The notes beneath the pieces were generated by a model. The model did not search any database and was not told the origin of the DNA. It was given only the letters and a program-made list of their open reading frames with translations. The position numbers and the translations under genes were made by a program. A stretch of 38,221 nucleotides of DNA from Archaeoglobus sp. UBA230. Its GTDB lineage: Archaea; Halobacteriota; Archaeoglobi; Archaeoglobales; Archaeoglobaceae. Positions 23,799 through 32,464 of the stretch are shown here, piece after piece (positions within the stretch are counted from its first letter, which is position 1; each line of letters begins with the position of its first letter). The stretch lies in NCBI GenBank assembly GCA_002507545.1, contig DAVR01000043.1:1-38221 (forward strand), given 5' to 3'.

Positions 23799-24196
23799 CC
23801 CCTCCCCTTGCAGCAGTAAAGAAGATCACTGTATTCGACCTCTCCCGAGACGTAGGTTATTCGAACAGAGTAACATCTTTCTGACTTTGTGAATGCTATT
23901 ACATCACCGTAAACCCCCTTTCGAGCATAAAGAAGCTTTATCTGTTCTGATATTTTACTCGTCTTATTCATAAAATCTGCATAGGAATCATCAATGAACA
24001 TCATAATACTTTTCTCTCCAACAACCTTCAAATTTCTTATCTCTTCTTTTGGAAAAACCATAAGCGTTCTGGAGCTCTCTATTCCAGCGAGCATGTTCTG
24101 AGCGTGAAGAACAGAAAGATAGGCTAAAATGGTCGCCACTACGAGCGAAAAAAACACAAGCATCTGAGCTCTCTCATCCTTTATCAGGGACGCCAT
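23789..24196 (-). CDS. Small membrane-anchored pilin-like protein
   Basis: A 135-residue protein with a positively charged start (MASLIKDERAQ) and a hydrophobic helix (MLVFFSLVVATILAYLSVL) followed by an extracellular part that ends with a Cys-rich tail (LLYCCKGRGC). It overlaps both neighbours (10 bp with the vWA gene and 1 bp or more with the upstream gene), so it belongs to the same operon. No specific family recognised; position and layout suggest a minor pilin or assembly subunit. Confidence 0.7.
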   Translation of the reverse strand: MASLIKDERAQMLVFFSLVVATILAYLSVLHAQNMLAGIESSRTLMVFPKEEIRNLKVVGEKSIMMFIDDSYADFMNKTSKISEQIKLLYARKGVYGDVIAFTKSERCYSVRITYVSGEVEYSDLLYCCKGRGCV

Positions 24197-24684
24197 AATA
24201 TCAGCCTCACCTCAAATACGATTGGATATCCTCTTCCGTAAAATGGAGACGATGCTGGAAATTCACCAGAGTCTATGACAACTATACGGCTCGCCGCTAC
24301 CGCTTCAGGTGTTGGTTTTTTATCAACTAAAGCTCTGCACTCAACAGCATTTGTGGATAAATTTGCCCAGCACAGTTCGAGTCTGTAGTCTGCTAGATAG
24401 ATCATCCTTTCAAGGGCATAGATAAAATCCTGATTGGGTTTAAAGGTGCTGTTGAGGTGGACTATCATCCCTTGAAGGCTCTGATTTGGATATATTTCGT
24501 CGGAAGAAGTTCTGTAATAATCAAGAACCTTTAGCGTGTCATAGCCTATCAGCTTTAGCTGAGCATCCGTTATCTCGCTCCACATGGGGGAGATGACGAT
24601 TGTGGACTGGAAGAAAGAGTAGAGTACCACAAGCAGGAGCAGCGATGCCATGACCCCTTCGAGTGTGAATGCCTGAGCCTTCAT
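24184..24684 (-). CDS. Pilin-like membrane-anchored protein
   Basis: A 166-residue protein from ATG 24684, chosen because GGTGAT at 24688-24693 precedes it; an in-frame ATG at 24708 would overlap the previous gene. It begins MKAQAFTLEGVMASLLLLVVLYSFFQS, a K-A-x-A-F-T-L-E pattern much like class III signals with a Glu at +5-like position, followed by the hydrophobic helix. The remainder is a compact extracellular domain. It overlaps the next gene by 13 bp. Confidence 0.72.
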   Translation of the reverse strand: MKAQAFTLEGVMASLLLLVVLYSFFQSTIVISPMWSEITDAQLKLIGYDTLKVLDYYRTSSDEIYPNQSLQGMIVHLNSTFKPNQDFIYALERMIYLADYRLELCWANLSTNAVECRALVDKKPTPEAVAASRIVVIDSGEFPASSPFYGRGYPIVFEVRLILWRP

Positions 24685-24688
24685 TCTA

Positions 24689-25699
24689 TCACCATACATA
24701 AACGACAAGCTTTGCGACTGCTTTTCCGGCGAGGTAGTCTATGGTACCAGAATAGTAAAGTGTAGCATTGGTATTATGGATTCCAATTTTTATATATACT
24801 GTATCCCCGTCTGAAAACCCCTCGTCTCTCATTATGTTGTTTAATATTGTGGTTAGTTCATAAGTCTTTACTGCAAGGGTATCTTCCCATTTTACATTAC
24901 TACTTGTTAAAGGAGAACCATACCCCACCTGAATTGTATCTGGCTTTGCGTTACAGGAAGAGGGAGTGCCAGTTTTTTGAAGACACACTCCAAGCCACCA
25001 AACATTAGTGGGATCATTTTCTTTTCCAAACACTTCAATTGCAAAAAACCTAAGAGGATACGTAAAATTACAGTCAATATCATCTACATTCACTCTACAC
25101 AAATTGGGGACATTTCGTGGCCCAGCAGTCCCAATGTAATACGCTCCAACCAAGTCATACACTGAATTAACCCACACATTCCTCTCATACCTACTTATAT
25201 AACCCGAAGACGGGATGTCGGCTCCAGCATCCAGCACAACATTACCATCCCTGTCAGTGACCAGTGTACGGTTATATGGCTTGGAGTCAAGCGATTCAAG
25301 GCTGACGTGAAAGTTGTAATTTCTATCTGGAGTTAGCAAACCAAGCATCTCCCTCACTTTATTATAATAATTTTCTGTAGCATTTTGTAACGCCTTTAAT
25401 TTGTCAAATTCAAGGTAATCTGGCTCCCCTTCTGTTAAACCAGGTAAAAATACAAAATCGGTGTCACCCCACTGAGACTCATAATCCTCCCAGTTCGTGC
25501 CATTGTGAGTCCCATTGCTCCACGCTCCCTCCGTTTCAGCCAGCATCACCGTTACCTTGTAGGCTTCATGTGCCAGCCCGATTTCACTCCTCACATCCGC
25601 AAAAACTGTCGGCAGAAACTGGGCTATGAAGATAAAAGTAACTAAGAATATGGAAAGCCCTATGAGCATGTCAAGACTCAACCTGCCTTTCCTATCCAT
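24689..25699 (-). CDS. Pilin-like secreted protein, first gene of operon
   Basis: A 336-residue protein with a charged start (MDRKGRLSLDM) and hydrophobic helix (LIGLSIFLVTFIFIAQFLP), then a large extracellular domain with many N-x-S/T sites (NGT, NKT, NFT, NAT) and two Cys pairs. The ATG at 25699 lies about 24 nt downstream of the TATA-like GTTTTAAATGG on the minus strand, so this is the operon start with a leaderless mRNA. The start of the radical SAM gene lies divergently to the right. Confidence 0.75.
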   Translation of the reverse strand: MDRKGRLSLDMLIGLSIFLVTFIFIAQFLPTVFADVRSEIGLAHEAYKVTVMLAETEGAWSNGTHNGTNWEDYESQWGDTDFVFLPGLTEGEPDYLEFDKLKALQNATENYYNKVREMLGLLTPDRNYNFHVSLESLDSKPYNRTLVTDRDGNVVLDAGADIPSSGYISRYERNVWVNSVYDLVGAYYIGTAGPRNVPNLCRVNVDDIDCNFTYPLRFFAIEVFGKENDPTNVWWLGVCLQKTGTPSSCNAKPDTIQVGYGSPLTSSNVKWEDTLAVKTYELTTILNNIMRDEGFSDGDTVYIKIGIHNTNATLYYSGTIDYLAGKAVAKLVVYVW

Positions 25700-25722
25700 C
25701 CATAAAAATATGAGTGTTAAAC

Positions 25723-25732
25723 CATTTAAAAC
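25723..25732. promoter_or_regulatory. TATA-like element between the pilin-like operon and the radical SAM gene
   Basis: CATTTAAAAC lies 23 nt from the minus-strand ATG at 25699 and 46 nt from the plus-strand ATG at 25779. It suits the leftward operon best and may serve both directions. Confidence 0.45.
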
Positions 25733-25778
25733 TTGTGATTACCATCATCAGATTGTTCCAACAAACTTAATATCCGAA

Positions 25779-26660
25779 ATGCAAGCTTTAGACCTAATGA
25801 GATACGAGGAGCCGGTTTTCAGACCTCCAAGTGAAGCTTTCAGTCTAATCATCCAAGCTACAATTGGCTGTTCTTGGAACAAATGCACGTTCTGCGGAAT
25901 GTATAAGATGAAAAAGTTCAGGGTAAGAGATATCGAAGAGGTCAAGGAAGATTTCAGGATTGCTAAGGAAATATACGGAGATGTTGGGAGAGTTTTTCTT
26001 GCCGATGGTAACGCTCTTGCTGCTGATACAGACTTTCTGCTTGAAATTGCCAATTATGCCAACTCCCTGTTCAATCTGGAGAGGATAAGTTGCTATGCAA
26101 CCCCTCAGGATTTACTTGAGAAGAGCATAGGGGAGTTGAGAGAGCTGAGAAAGGCAGGGATTTCGCTGCTATACGTGGGGATAGAGAGCGGTGATGACAT
26201 CATTCTCGAAAATATAAGGAAAGGCGTGACATCAGACGAAATCGCTGAAGCGTGTCAGAAGGCCCACGAAGGTGGGTTTGATTTGTCTGTAACTGTATTA
26301 ACGGGTATTGGTGGAAAGGAGAGGAGCTATGAGAATGCGAGAAACACAGCAAGACTGCTTAACCGCATTTCTCCGAAGTATACTGGAGTTCTCACATATA
26401 TCCCTGTTCCAAATACACCACTACATGTCAAAATAAAGAGAGGGGAGTTTCTCCTACCAAATGCTCTTGAAAACCTCCTTGAGCTGAGGTGGATGATTGA
26501 GAGAATTGAAGCAAAGACTATCTTCCGCTGCAATCATGCATCAAACTATCTCCCGCTTAAAGGAACCCTACCAGAAGATAGAAAAAAGCTGTTAAAGGCA
26601 ATAGACTTCGCCATTGCCCACCCAGAGGTTCTGAAGCCGGAATGGTTGAGGGGACTTTAG
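25779..26660 (+). CDS. Radical SAM domain protein
   Basis: A radical S-adenosylmethionine enzyme of about 293 residues. The iron-sulfur motif is GCSWNKCTFCGM, so the first spacing is CX4C rather than CX3C, followed by CX2C. Other features are FLADGNAL near residue 80, LYVGIESGDD (SAM-binding GGE/ESG strand) near 140, LSVTVLTGIGG near 178 and a C-terminal N-H-A-S-N-Y-LPLKGTLPEDR. No B12-binding domain is present. I chose ATG 25779; ATG 25797 is possible, and the open frame upstream to 25626 overlaps the divergent gene and is unlikely. Substrate unknown. Confidence 0.85.
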   Translation: MQALDLMRYEEPVFRPPSEAFSLIIQATIGCSWNKCTFCGMYKMKKFRVRDIEEVKEDFRIAKEIYGDVGRVFLADGNALAADTDFLLEIANYANSLFNLERISCYATPQDLLEKSIGELRELRKAGISLLYVGIESGDDIILENIRKGVTSDEIAEACQKAHEGGFDLSVTVLTGIGGKERSYENARNTARLLNRISPKYTGVLTYIPVPNTPLHVKIKRGEFLLPNALENLLELRWMIERIEAKTIFRCNHASNYLPLKGTLPEDRKKLLKAIDFAIAHPEVLKPEWLRGL

Positions 26661-26713
26661 CATGAGACTTCGACTCTCAAATAACATTTAAAAATTACAA
26701 ACACACCATTTTC

Positions 26714-27466
26714 ATGGAGTGGAATGAAAAAGGCAGAAAAATTGTGGATTTTTTGAAACTGAGAACTCCCCCTGTTGGGGTGAGATTCTACGAAGAAAAA
26801 TATGAGCCTGAAAGAGCTTTCAAACCCTCTAAATATGGAATACAGATGGCTGTCTGTCAGGCAATAGCCTTTGCCCGCTACATCGGTAGAACAGTTTTAC
26901 TCGAAGCTGAGGATTTTGCCTGTCCTCCTGCTATGCTGCTTTATGGAGTGGCAAAATACGAGGGGAGTCTGAAGGATATTTTACTGGCTGCAGAGTGGAT
27001 AAAGGACGAAAAATGTGAGGTTGCAGAGAGAAGTTTACCAATAAGCAAATACAGGAGCTTTGTTTTTGGTGATCTGACTAAAATGAGGGAAGAACCACAA
27101 GCAGTGCTTGTTTTCGGCACTCCCGCTCAGATTGGGAGGCTAATTCAGGCTGCAACCTATTTTGGGGGATCGGTTAAGGCAAATCTGACCGCCAAAACCG
27201 CTTCATGTGCTGAAGCTCTCTTCCCGGCATTAAACGGAGAGCTTGCGATAGCGGTTCCGGGAGCTGGGGATAGGGTTTTTGCCGCTATTCAGGAGACGGA
27301 GATGATCTTCGCCATGCCCTACGACTGGACTGACAGAATCATAGAGGGGCTTGAGAATGCGGGAAGAGGGGCGAACATCAGTTATCCACCCACACCCTTC
27401 CTGATGTTCACACCGAGGTTTCCCAAGCATTACAGAGAGATTGCGGAGAAGTTTAAACCCGTTTGA
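26714..27466 (+). CDS. DUF169 family protein
   Basis: A 250-residue protein of the DUF169 family, common in anaerobic archaea and bacteria. It begins with a short helix, then LRTPPVGVRFYEE, the conserved C-x-A block (MAVCQAIAFARYIGRTVLLEAEDFACPPA) with Cys residues, FGTPAQIGRLIQA and the C-terminal YDWTDRIIEGLENAGRG. Function is not established; the conserved Cys residues suggest a cofactor or metal. It overlaps the convergent gene by 14 bp. Confidence 0.88.
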   Translation: MEWNEKGRKIVDFLKLRTPPVGVRFYEEKYEPERAFKPSKYGIQMAVCQAIAFARYIGRTVLLEAEDFACPPAMLLYGVAKYEGSLKDILLAAEWIKDEKCEVAERSLPISKYRSFVFGDLTKMREEPQAVLVFGTPAQIGRLIQAATYFGGSVKANLTAKTASCAEALFPALNGELAIAVPGAGDRVFAAIQETEMIFAMPYDWTDRIIEGLENAGRGANISYPPTPFLMFTPRFPKHYREIAEKFKPV

Positions 27467-28106
27467 GAGCTGTGATAACTCCGTGACATCTGCAGGCGGT
27501 GGCAACGACAATTTTTTCACTTTTTTCTGCCTTTCTGATTAGCTCGCTAAAGTCTCGGCCTGAAATAGCCCCCAATCCCGGTTCAAGCTGCTGGCTGACA
27601 AGAATGAAGGATTTAGGCCAGGCAAATTTGACAAGCTCGTGCATCGGACATGGCTTTCTGATTTTTGTTACCGGGCAGATATCGGGGGCTGGGCACTTCT
27701 CAAGGCACTCTTGGTCTCTGTTGTAGCTCACAACAATGCTTCCTCTGCCTGCCGAAACGATGACCCTGAAAGGCAAACCCGAAGCGATGCAATCCACGAT
27801 TTCATTCCACGGTTTCATATCGTATCCAATCCTCAAAGCTTCAGCAACCACGTGAACTGGGGCTGTGGGAAACACATACTGCGGGCTAAGCTTTAAAACG
27901 AGATTTGGCAAGACTTCTATCCCCTTTCCCAAAAAATACCTGCCTCCCTTCTTGATATCTTCAACTCCCTCAGCAATCTCAAGATTTAACTCATGCACAG
28001 CAGCACAATTCGTGTCTGGGTCAACAACAACGTAACTTTTCAAATTCCTTTCCAGATATTTTGCAGCCTCAACCCCGTATTTTCCGCCTCCAACAATTAT
28101 ATCCAT
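27453..28106 (-). CDS. Unrecognised protein with Rossmann-like start and Cys cluster
   Basis: A 217-residue soluble protein. It starts MDIIVGGGKYGVEAAKYLER followed by VVVDPD at residue 30, which looks like a Rossmann/TrkA-N nucleotide-binding fold. Near residues 133-153 the sequence CLEKCPAPDIC-x9-CPMH holds four or five Cys residues that could bind iron-sulfur or zinc, and VATACRCHGVI ends the protein. I do not recognise a named family. It is followed, 1 nt upstream on the same strand, by a CoA-transferase/racemase gene, suggesting one operon with acyl-CoA metabolism or methanogenesis-type cofactors. Confidence 0.7.
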   Translation of the reverse strand: MDIIVGGGKYGVEAAKYLERNLKSYVVVDPDTNCAAVHELNLEIAEGVEDIKKGGRYFLGKGIEVLPNLVLKLSPQYVFPTAPVHVVAEALRIGYDMKPWNEIVDCIASGLPFRVIVSAGRGSIVVSYNRDQECLEKCPAPDICPVTKIRKPCPMHELVKFAWPKSFILVSQQLEPGLGAISGRDFSELIRKAEKSEKIVVATACRCHGVITALKRV

Positions 28107-28107
28107 C

Positions 28108-29103
28108 TTACCACCTGAACGGTGGCTTAATCAGCCTTATCCTTTTTCCGTTCCATTCTATATCCTCAGTTAGCTTTTCTCCAACAACTTCCTCTATCCT
28201 CTCCACATCCTTCAGACTCCTAACCTCAAAGGCAGGGACATCTGCCTTTTGGAGCAGTTCAACAGCTTCGTCGGTCGTCATATTCTCAAGCTTTTCCTGA
28301 ATTGCTGCTCTTATCTCCTCAAATCTTGAGAAGCTCTCTAAAAGGGTATACTTTAGGTTCAGGTTTAGGGCTGAGCACAGCCTTCTCCAGAAGTGCTCCT
28401 CTGCAATAATTCCGAGGGTGATGTATCCATCCTTTGTCCTGTATATTCCGTAGGCCGGATTGCTGGAAAATGCGGGAAGAATCCCCAATCCGTTAAGTAT
28501 GGAGGAGGAATGAATGGGAACTGAAAATAGGGCTGAATGGAACATGCTTATGTCCAAATACCTGCCCTTACCGGTTTTGCTTCTTTCATGAAGTGCTGCG
28601 AGGATTGCAATTGCCGCGTAAACAGCAGATGAGAAGTCGGCAAGCTGCAGATTTGGGTCTCTCATTTCCTTACCCATTGCCGAAATTTCCAGTATCCCGC
28701 CGAGACCAAGGCAGTTCAGGTCATGGGCGGGTAAGTGGGCAAGGTTGTTCTGTTGCCCGAATGCGGAAATCGAGCAGTAAATTATCGCCTCATTCACTTC
28801 CCTCACGCTGTCGTAGCCGATACCAAGCTTTTTGGCTACTCCCGGTCTAAATCCTTCAACGATTACATCTGCTCTTTCTGCAAGCCTCATGAATTCCTTC
28901 AGTCCTTCTTCAGACTTCAAATCAAGAAATACGGATTTTTTGCCGATGTTCATTGCAGCAAACACGGCATCGAGCATTCTTCCCGGCTCTCCACCGGGTG
29001 GTTCTATTTTCACGACTTCGGCCCCAAGAAGCTGGAGAATTCGGCAGCAGAAGGGGCCGGGATAAAAGGCAGCAACCTCCAGAACTTTAACATCTTCAAG
29101 CAT
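28108..29103 (-). CDS. CaiB/BaiF-family protein, alpha-methylacyl-CoA racemase-like
   Basis: A 331-residue family III CoA-transferase fold protein. The N-terminus VKVLEVAAFYPGPFCCRILQLLGAEVVKIEPPGGEPGR is typical. The motif HDLNCLGLGGILE (about residue 130) and ADFSSAVYAAIAILAALHER match the His and Asp acid/base pair of alpha-methylacyl-CoA racemases, which epimerise 2-methyl-branched acyl-CoA, better than the single catalytic Asp of CoA-transferases. ATG 29103 is chosen over the frame extended to 29154 because it lies 21 nt from a TATA box shared with the divergent thrC gene. It would let branched chains enter the acyl-CoA dehydrogenase route. Confidence 0.85.
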   Translation of the reverse strand: MLEDVKVLEVAAFYPGPFCCRILQLLGAEVVKIEPPGGEPGRMLDAVFAAMNIGKKSVFLDLKSEEGLKEFMRLAERADVIVEGFRPGVAKKLGIGYDSVREVNEAIIYCSISAFGQQNNLAHLPAHDLNCLGLGGILEISAMGKEMRDPNLQLADFSSAVYAAIAILAALHERSKTGKGRYLDISMFHSALFSVPIHSSSILNGLGILPAFSSNPAYGIYRTKDGYITLGIIAEEHFWRRLCSALNLNLKYTLLESFSRFEEIRAAIQEKLENMTTDEAVELLQKADVPAFEVRSLKDVERIEEVVGEKLTEDIEWNGKRIRLIKPPFRW

Positions 29104-29123
29104 GATGAGCCTTGCTTTTGAAG

Positions 29124-29133
29124 ATTTATAAAT
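29124..29133. promoter_or_regulatory. Palindromic TATA box shared by two divergent leaderless genes
   Basis: ATTTATAAAT is a perfect palindrome. The minus-strand ATG at 29103 is 21 nt to its left and the plus-strand ATG at 29153 is 20 nt to its right. Both distances fit leaderless mRNAs, so one box may set both start sites. Confidence 0.65.
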
Positions 29134-29152
29134 TGCGTGATAGAGTTGCAGC

Positions 29153-30343
<1,191 letters not shown>

Positions 30344-30448
30344 AGACTTAACTGTTCCCAGATTTGTCTCTCTTAATCGTTGTCACATTATTATAATATT
30401 TTAATCTCAAAAAAATACCTTTATTAAAATTTTGAAGAAGTAAATAAC

Positions 30449-31021
30449 ATGAAGCTCAAGCTTTTGGTATTCTGCCTCATCACCGCTATCCCATTAGCTT
30501 TTTGCATTGATGGAGGGCAGATCAATTCACAGGTCAATTTCTCTGTAGAGGGGTGCGAAAAAGCCAAGTCATATGGAACAGAGGGATATGAGGTCTTAGA
30601 TGGCATGATAAGAGCATATGTTATGAGAAACTGCTGTAGCGACGAGATAGTGGTTGAGAAATCTGATGGAGGATACAAGATAATAGAGAAGGACGAGGAT
30701 GGAGAGATATGCAAGTGCAATTGCATGAGCACGGTTGAAATACGAAATGTTAAGGATGGAAACGTGAGGTTAACCTTTGTAGATTTTAACGGAGAAGAGA
30801 GGGAACTGACAAACCTTAAAGGAGGCTTTTGTGGCTGGTCAACGCATGCAGAATGTTCCAGCGACGACGAATGTGTTGTAACAGGATGTTCAGGGCAGGT
30901 TTGTGCAGGGAAAGGGGAGCAGATAGTTACAACCTGTGAATGGAAGAATTGCTATGATGCTAAAAAATTCGGTGTGGTTTGCGGTTGCTTCAATGGTAAA
31001 TGCCAATGGGCACAAAGTTAA
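30449..31021 (+). CDS. Secreted Cys-rich protein with C-terminal eight-cysteine cluster
   Basis: A 190-residue protein with a signal peptide (MKLKLLVFCLITAIPLAFC, possible lipobox-like Cys at 19) and a middle beta-rich domain with a CCSDE and CKCNC pair. The C-terminal 65 residues contain CGWSTHAECSSDDECVVTG, CSGQVC, CEWKNC and CGCFNGKC, an array of ten Cys that resembles the eight-cysteine-cluster domain found in archaeal and bacterial secreted proteins. It may be disulfide-rich or bind metal. AT-rich upstream DNA (30344-30448) holds its promoter. Function unknown. Confidence 0.8.
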   Translation: MKLKLLVFCLITAIPLAFCIDGGQINSQVNFSVEGCEKAKSYGTEGYEVLDGMIRAYVMRNCCSDEIVVEKSDGGYKIIEKDEDGEICKCNCMSTVEIRNVKDGNVRLTFVDFNGEERELTNLKGGFCGWSTHAECSSDDECVVTGCSGQVCAGKGEQIVTTCEWKNCYDAKKFGVVCGCFNGKCQWAQS

Positions 31022-31045
31022 TCTTTCCAACATCAACTTTGAAGT

Positions 31046-31597
31046 ATGAAAATTTATGTTGTCTACAACTACGGGCAGTACAACCACCTAATTCACAGAA
31101 CCCTGCGAGATCTGGGGGTAGAGTCAAAGCTTGTAGAAAACACCACATCAGTTGAAGAACTCAGAGATGTTGATGGACTTGTTATTGGAGGCGGTCCTTC
31201 TCTCGAAAGGACTGGTAACTGTGAAGACTATCTTAAAGAACTTGATGTACCTATAATTGGAATTTGCCTCGGACACCAGCTGATGGCTAAAGTTTTTGGT
31301 GGAGAAGTAGGAAAGGGCAGTATGGGAGGCTATTCTGAAGTAGATATTAGAATACTGGAGGAAAATGAACTTTTTGAGGGCATACCCAAGGAGATAAAGG
31401 TCTGGGCGAGCCACATGGATGAAGTCAAGAAGCTTCCTGAAGGATTCAAGGTTCTTGCAGAGTCAGACATCTGCAAAATTGAGGCGATGAGACACGAGAG
31501 AAGGCCGCTTTATGGTGTGCAATGGCACCCTGAGGTTTACCACTCTCAGTATGGTGTCGAGCTTTACAGGAACTTTATCGAAATATGCAGGAAGTGA
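31046..31597 (+). CDS. guaAA: GMP synthase, glutamine amidotransferase subunit
   Basis: A 183-residue class I glutaminase, the separate subunit A of archaeal GMP synthase, which gives ammonia to the XMP ligase subunit. The nucleophilic Cys is in GICLGHQLM near residue 74, and the His and Glu are in VQWHPEVYH near 162. The oxyanion VIGGGPS is near 47 and the inter-subunit contact MDEV is near 127. The ligase subunit is not in the window. Its stop touches that of the convergent tRNA thiolase. Confidence 0.93.
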   Translation: MKIYVVYNYGQYNHLIHRTLRDLGVESKLVENTTSVEELRDVDGLVIGGGPSLERTGNCEDYLKELDVPIIGICLGHQLMAKVFGGEVGKGSMGGYSEVDIRILEENELFEGIPKEIKVWASHMDEVKKLPEGFKVLAESDICKIEAMRHERRPLYGVQWHPEVYHSQYGVELYRNFIEICRK

Positions 31598-32464
31598 TTA
31601 TCCCTCGAACCTCATTCTCAGCTTGCAGAAGGCACAAACGTCTCCACTCGCAACCTCGCCGCATATCCTGCAGTAATTAACCTCCCCAAACTCTCCCTTC
31701 TCAATCAACAACCCTCTGATGAAGTTCTTGGTGAACCCCGGCTTTTTTCTCTCTATATCATAAACAATCTCCTTCCATTCCGGACTTGGGGCGTAGGGGC
31801 ATTCTACTGGCGTAAAGGGAATGTTGCGAACCAGAACGAAGAGCATGTTCTCCCTCTCACTGATTTCGAACATCGGTTTTGCCCTCGTCACGATCTTCTC
31901 ATCAAATGGCTCATTTCTCGGCAGGAGCTTCTCAGCCCAGATTTTAATTCCACCTGCAATGTTCTTGAGGTAGAATGAGACCACATCCTCAACCGTATGA
32001 CCGGTAGCAACGACATTGAAGTTATTCTCTCTTGCAAATCTGTTCATGATATATCTCTTTGCCACTCCACATCCGGAGCAGGTTTTTCTTCTCCATTTTC
32101 TTCTCAAATCCGAAATCGTGAACCCGTAATCCCTAAGCCTAAGAACGTTGAGGCTGACATCGAGAAGTCCTGAAAGGTCTCTAACAGCCTTTTCCGACTC
32201 TTCAGAATATTCCTCAATCCCCAGATCAATGTATAGTAGTTCAAAATCATAACCAAGCTCTTTGAGCACAGCAGCCATTGCCGAACTGTCTTTGCCCCCC
32301 GACACAGCAGCAAGAACCCTTTCATTTTCTTTCAAAATACCGTATCTCTTTATGCTTCTCTTTACAAGCCTGATGTAAAACTCAGGATAGCATTCCTCGC
32401 AGAGCGCGATTCCATAGGCTCTCAGATGGGCAATTGCCTTTTTACCGCACCTTTTGCATTTCAT
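31598..32464 (-). CDS. tRNA 2-thiolation protein of the TtuA/Ncs6 family
   Basis: A 288-residue PP-loop ATPase with zinc ribbons at both ends (CKRCG ... CEECY, and CRICGEVASGDVCAFCK). The P-loop is VSGGKDSSA near residue 55. CSGCG near 130 and a Cys in VECPYAPS near 225 are the three cysteines that hold the [4Fe-4S] cluster in thiolases of this group. It adds sulfur to U54 (TtuA) or U34 (Ncs6) of tRNA; the twin ribbons agree with both. Start overlaps the stop of the protease gene (ATGA). Confidence 0.9.
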   Translation of the reverse strand: MKCKRCGKKAIAHLRAYGIALCEECYPEFYIRLVKRSIKRYGILKENERVLAAVSGGKDSSAMAAVLKELGYDFELLYIDLGIEEYSEESEKAVRDLSGLLDVSLNVLRLRDYGFTISDLRRKWRRKTCSGCGVAKRYIMNRFARENNFNVVATGHTVEDVVSFYLKNIAGGIKIWAEKLLPRNEPFDEKIVTRAKPMFEISERENMLFVLVRNIPFTPVECPYAPSPEWKEIVYDIERKKPGFTKNFIRGLLIEKGEFGEVNYCRICGEVASGDVCAFCKLRMRFEG

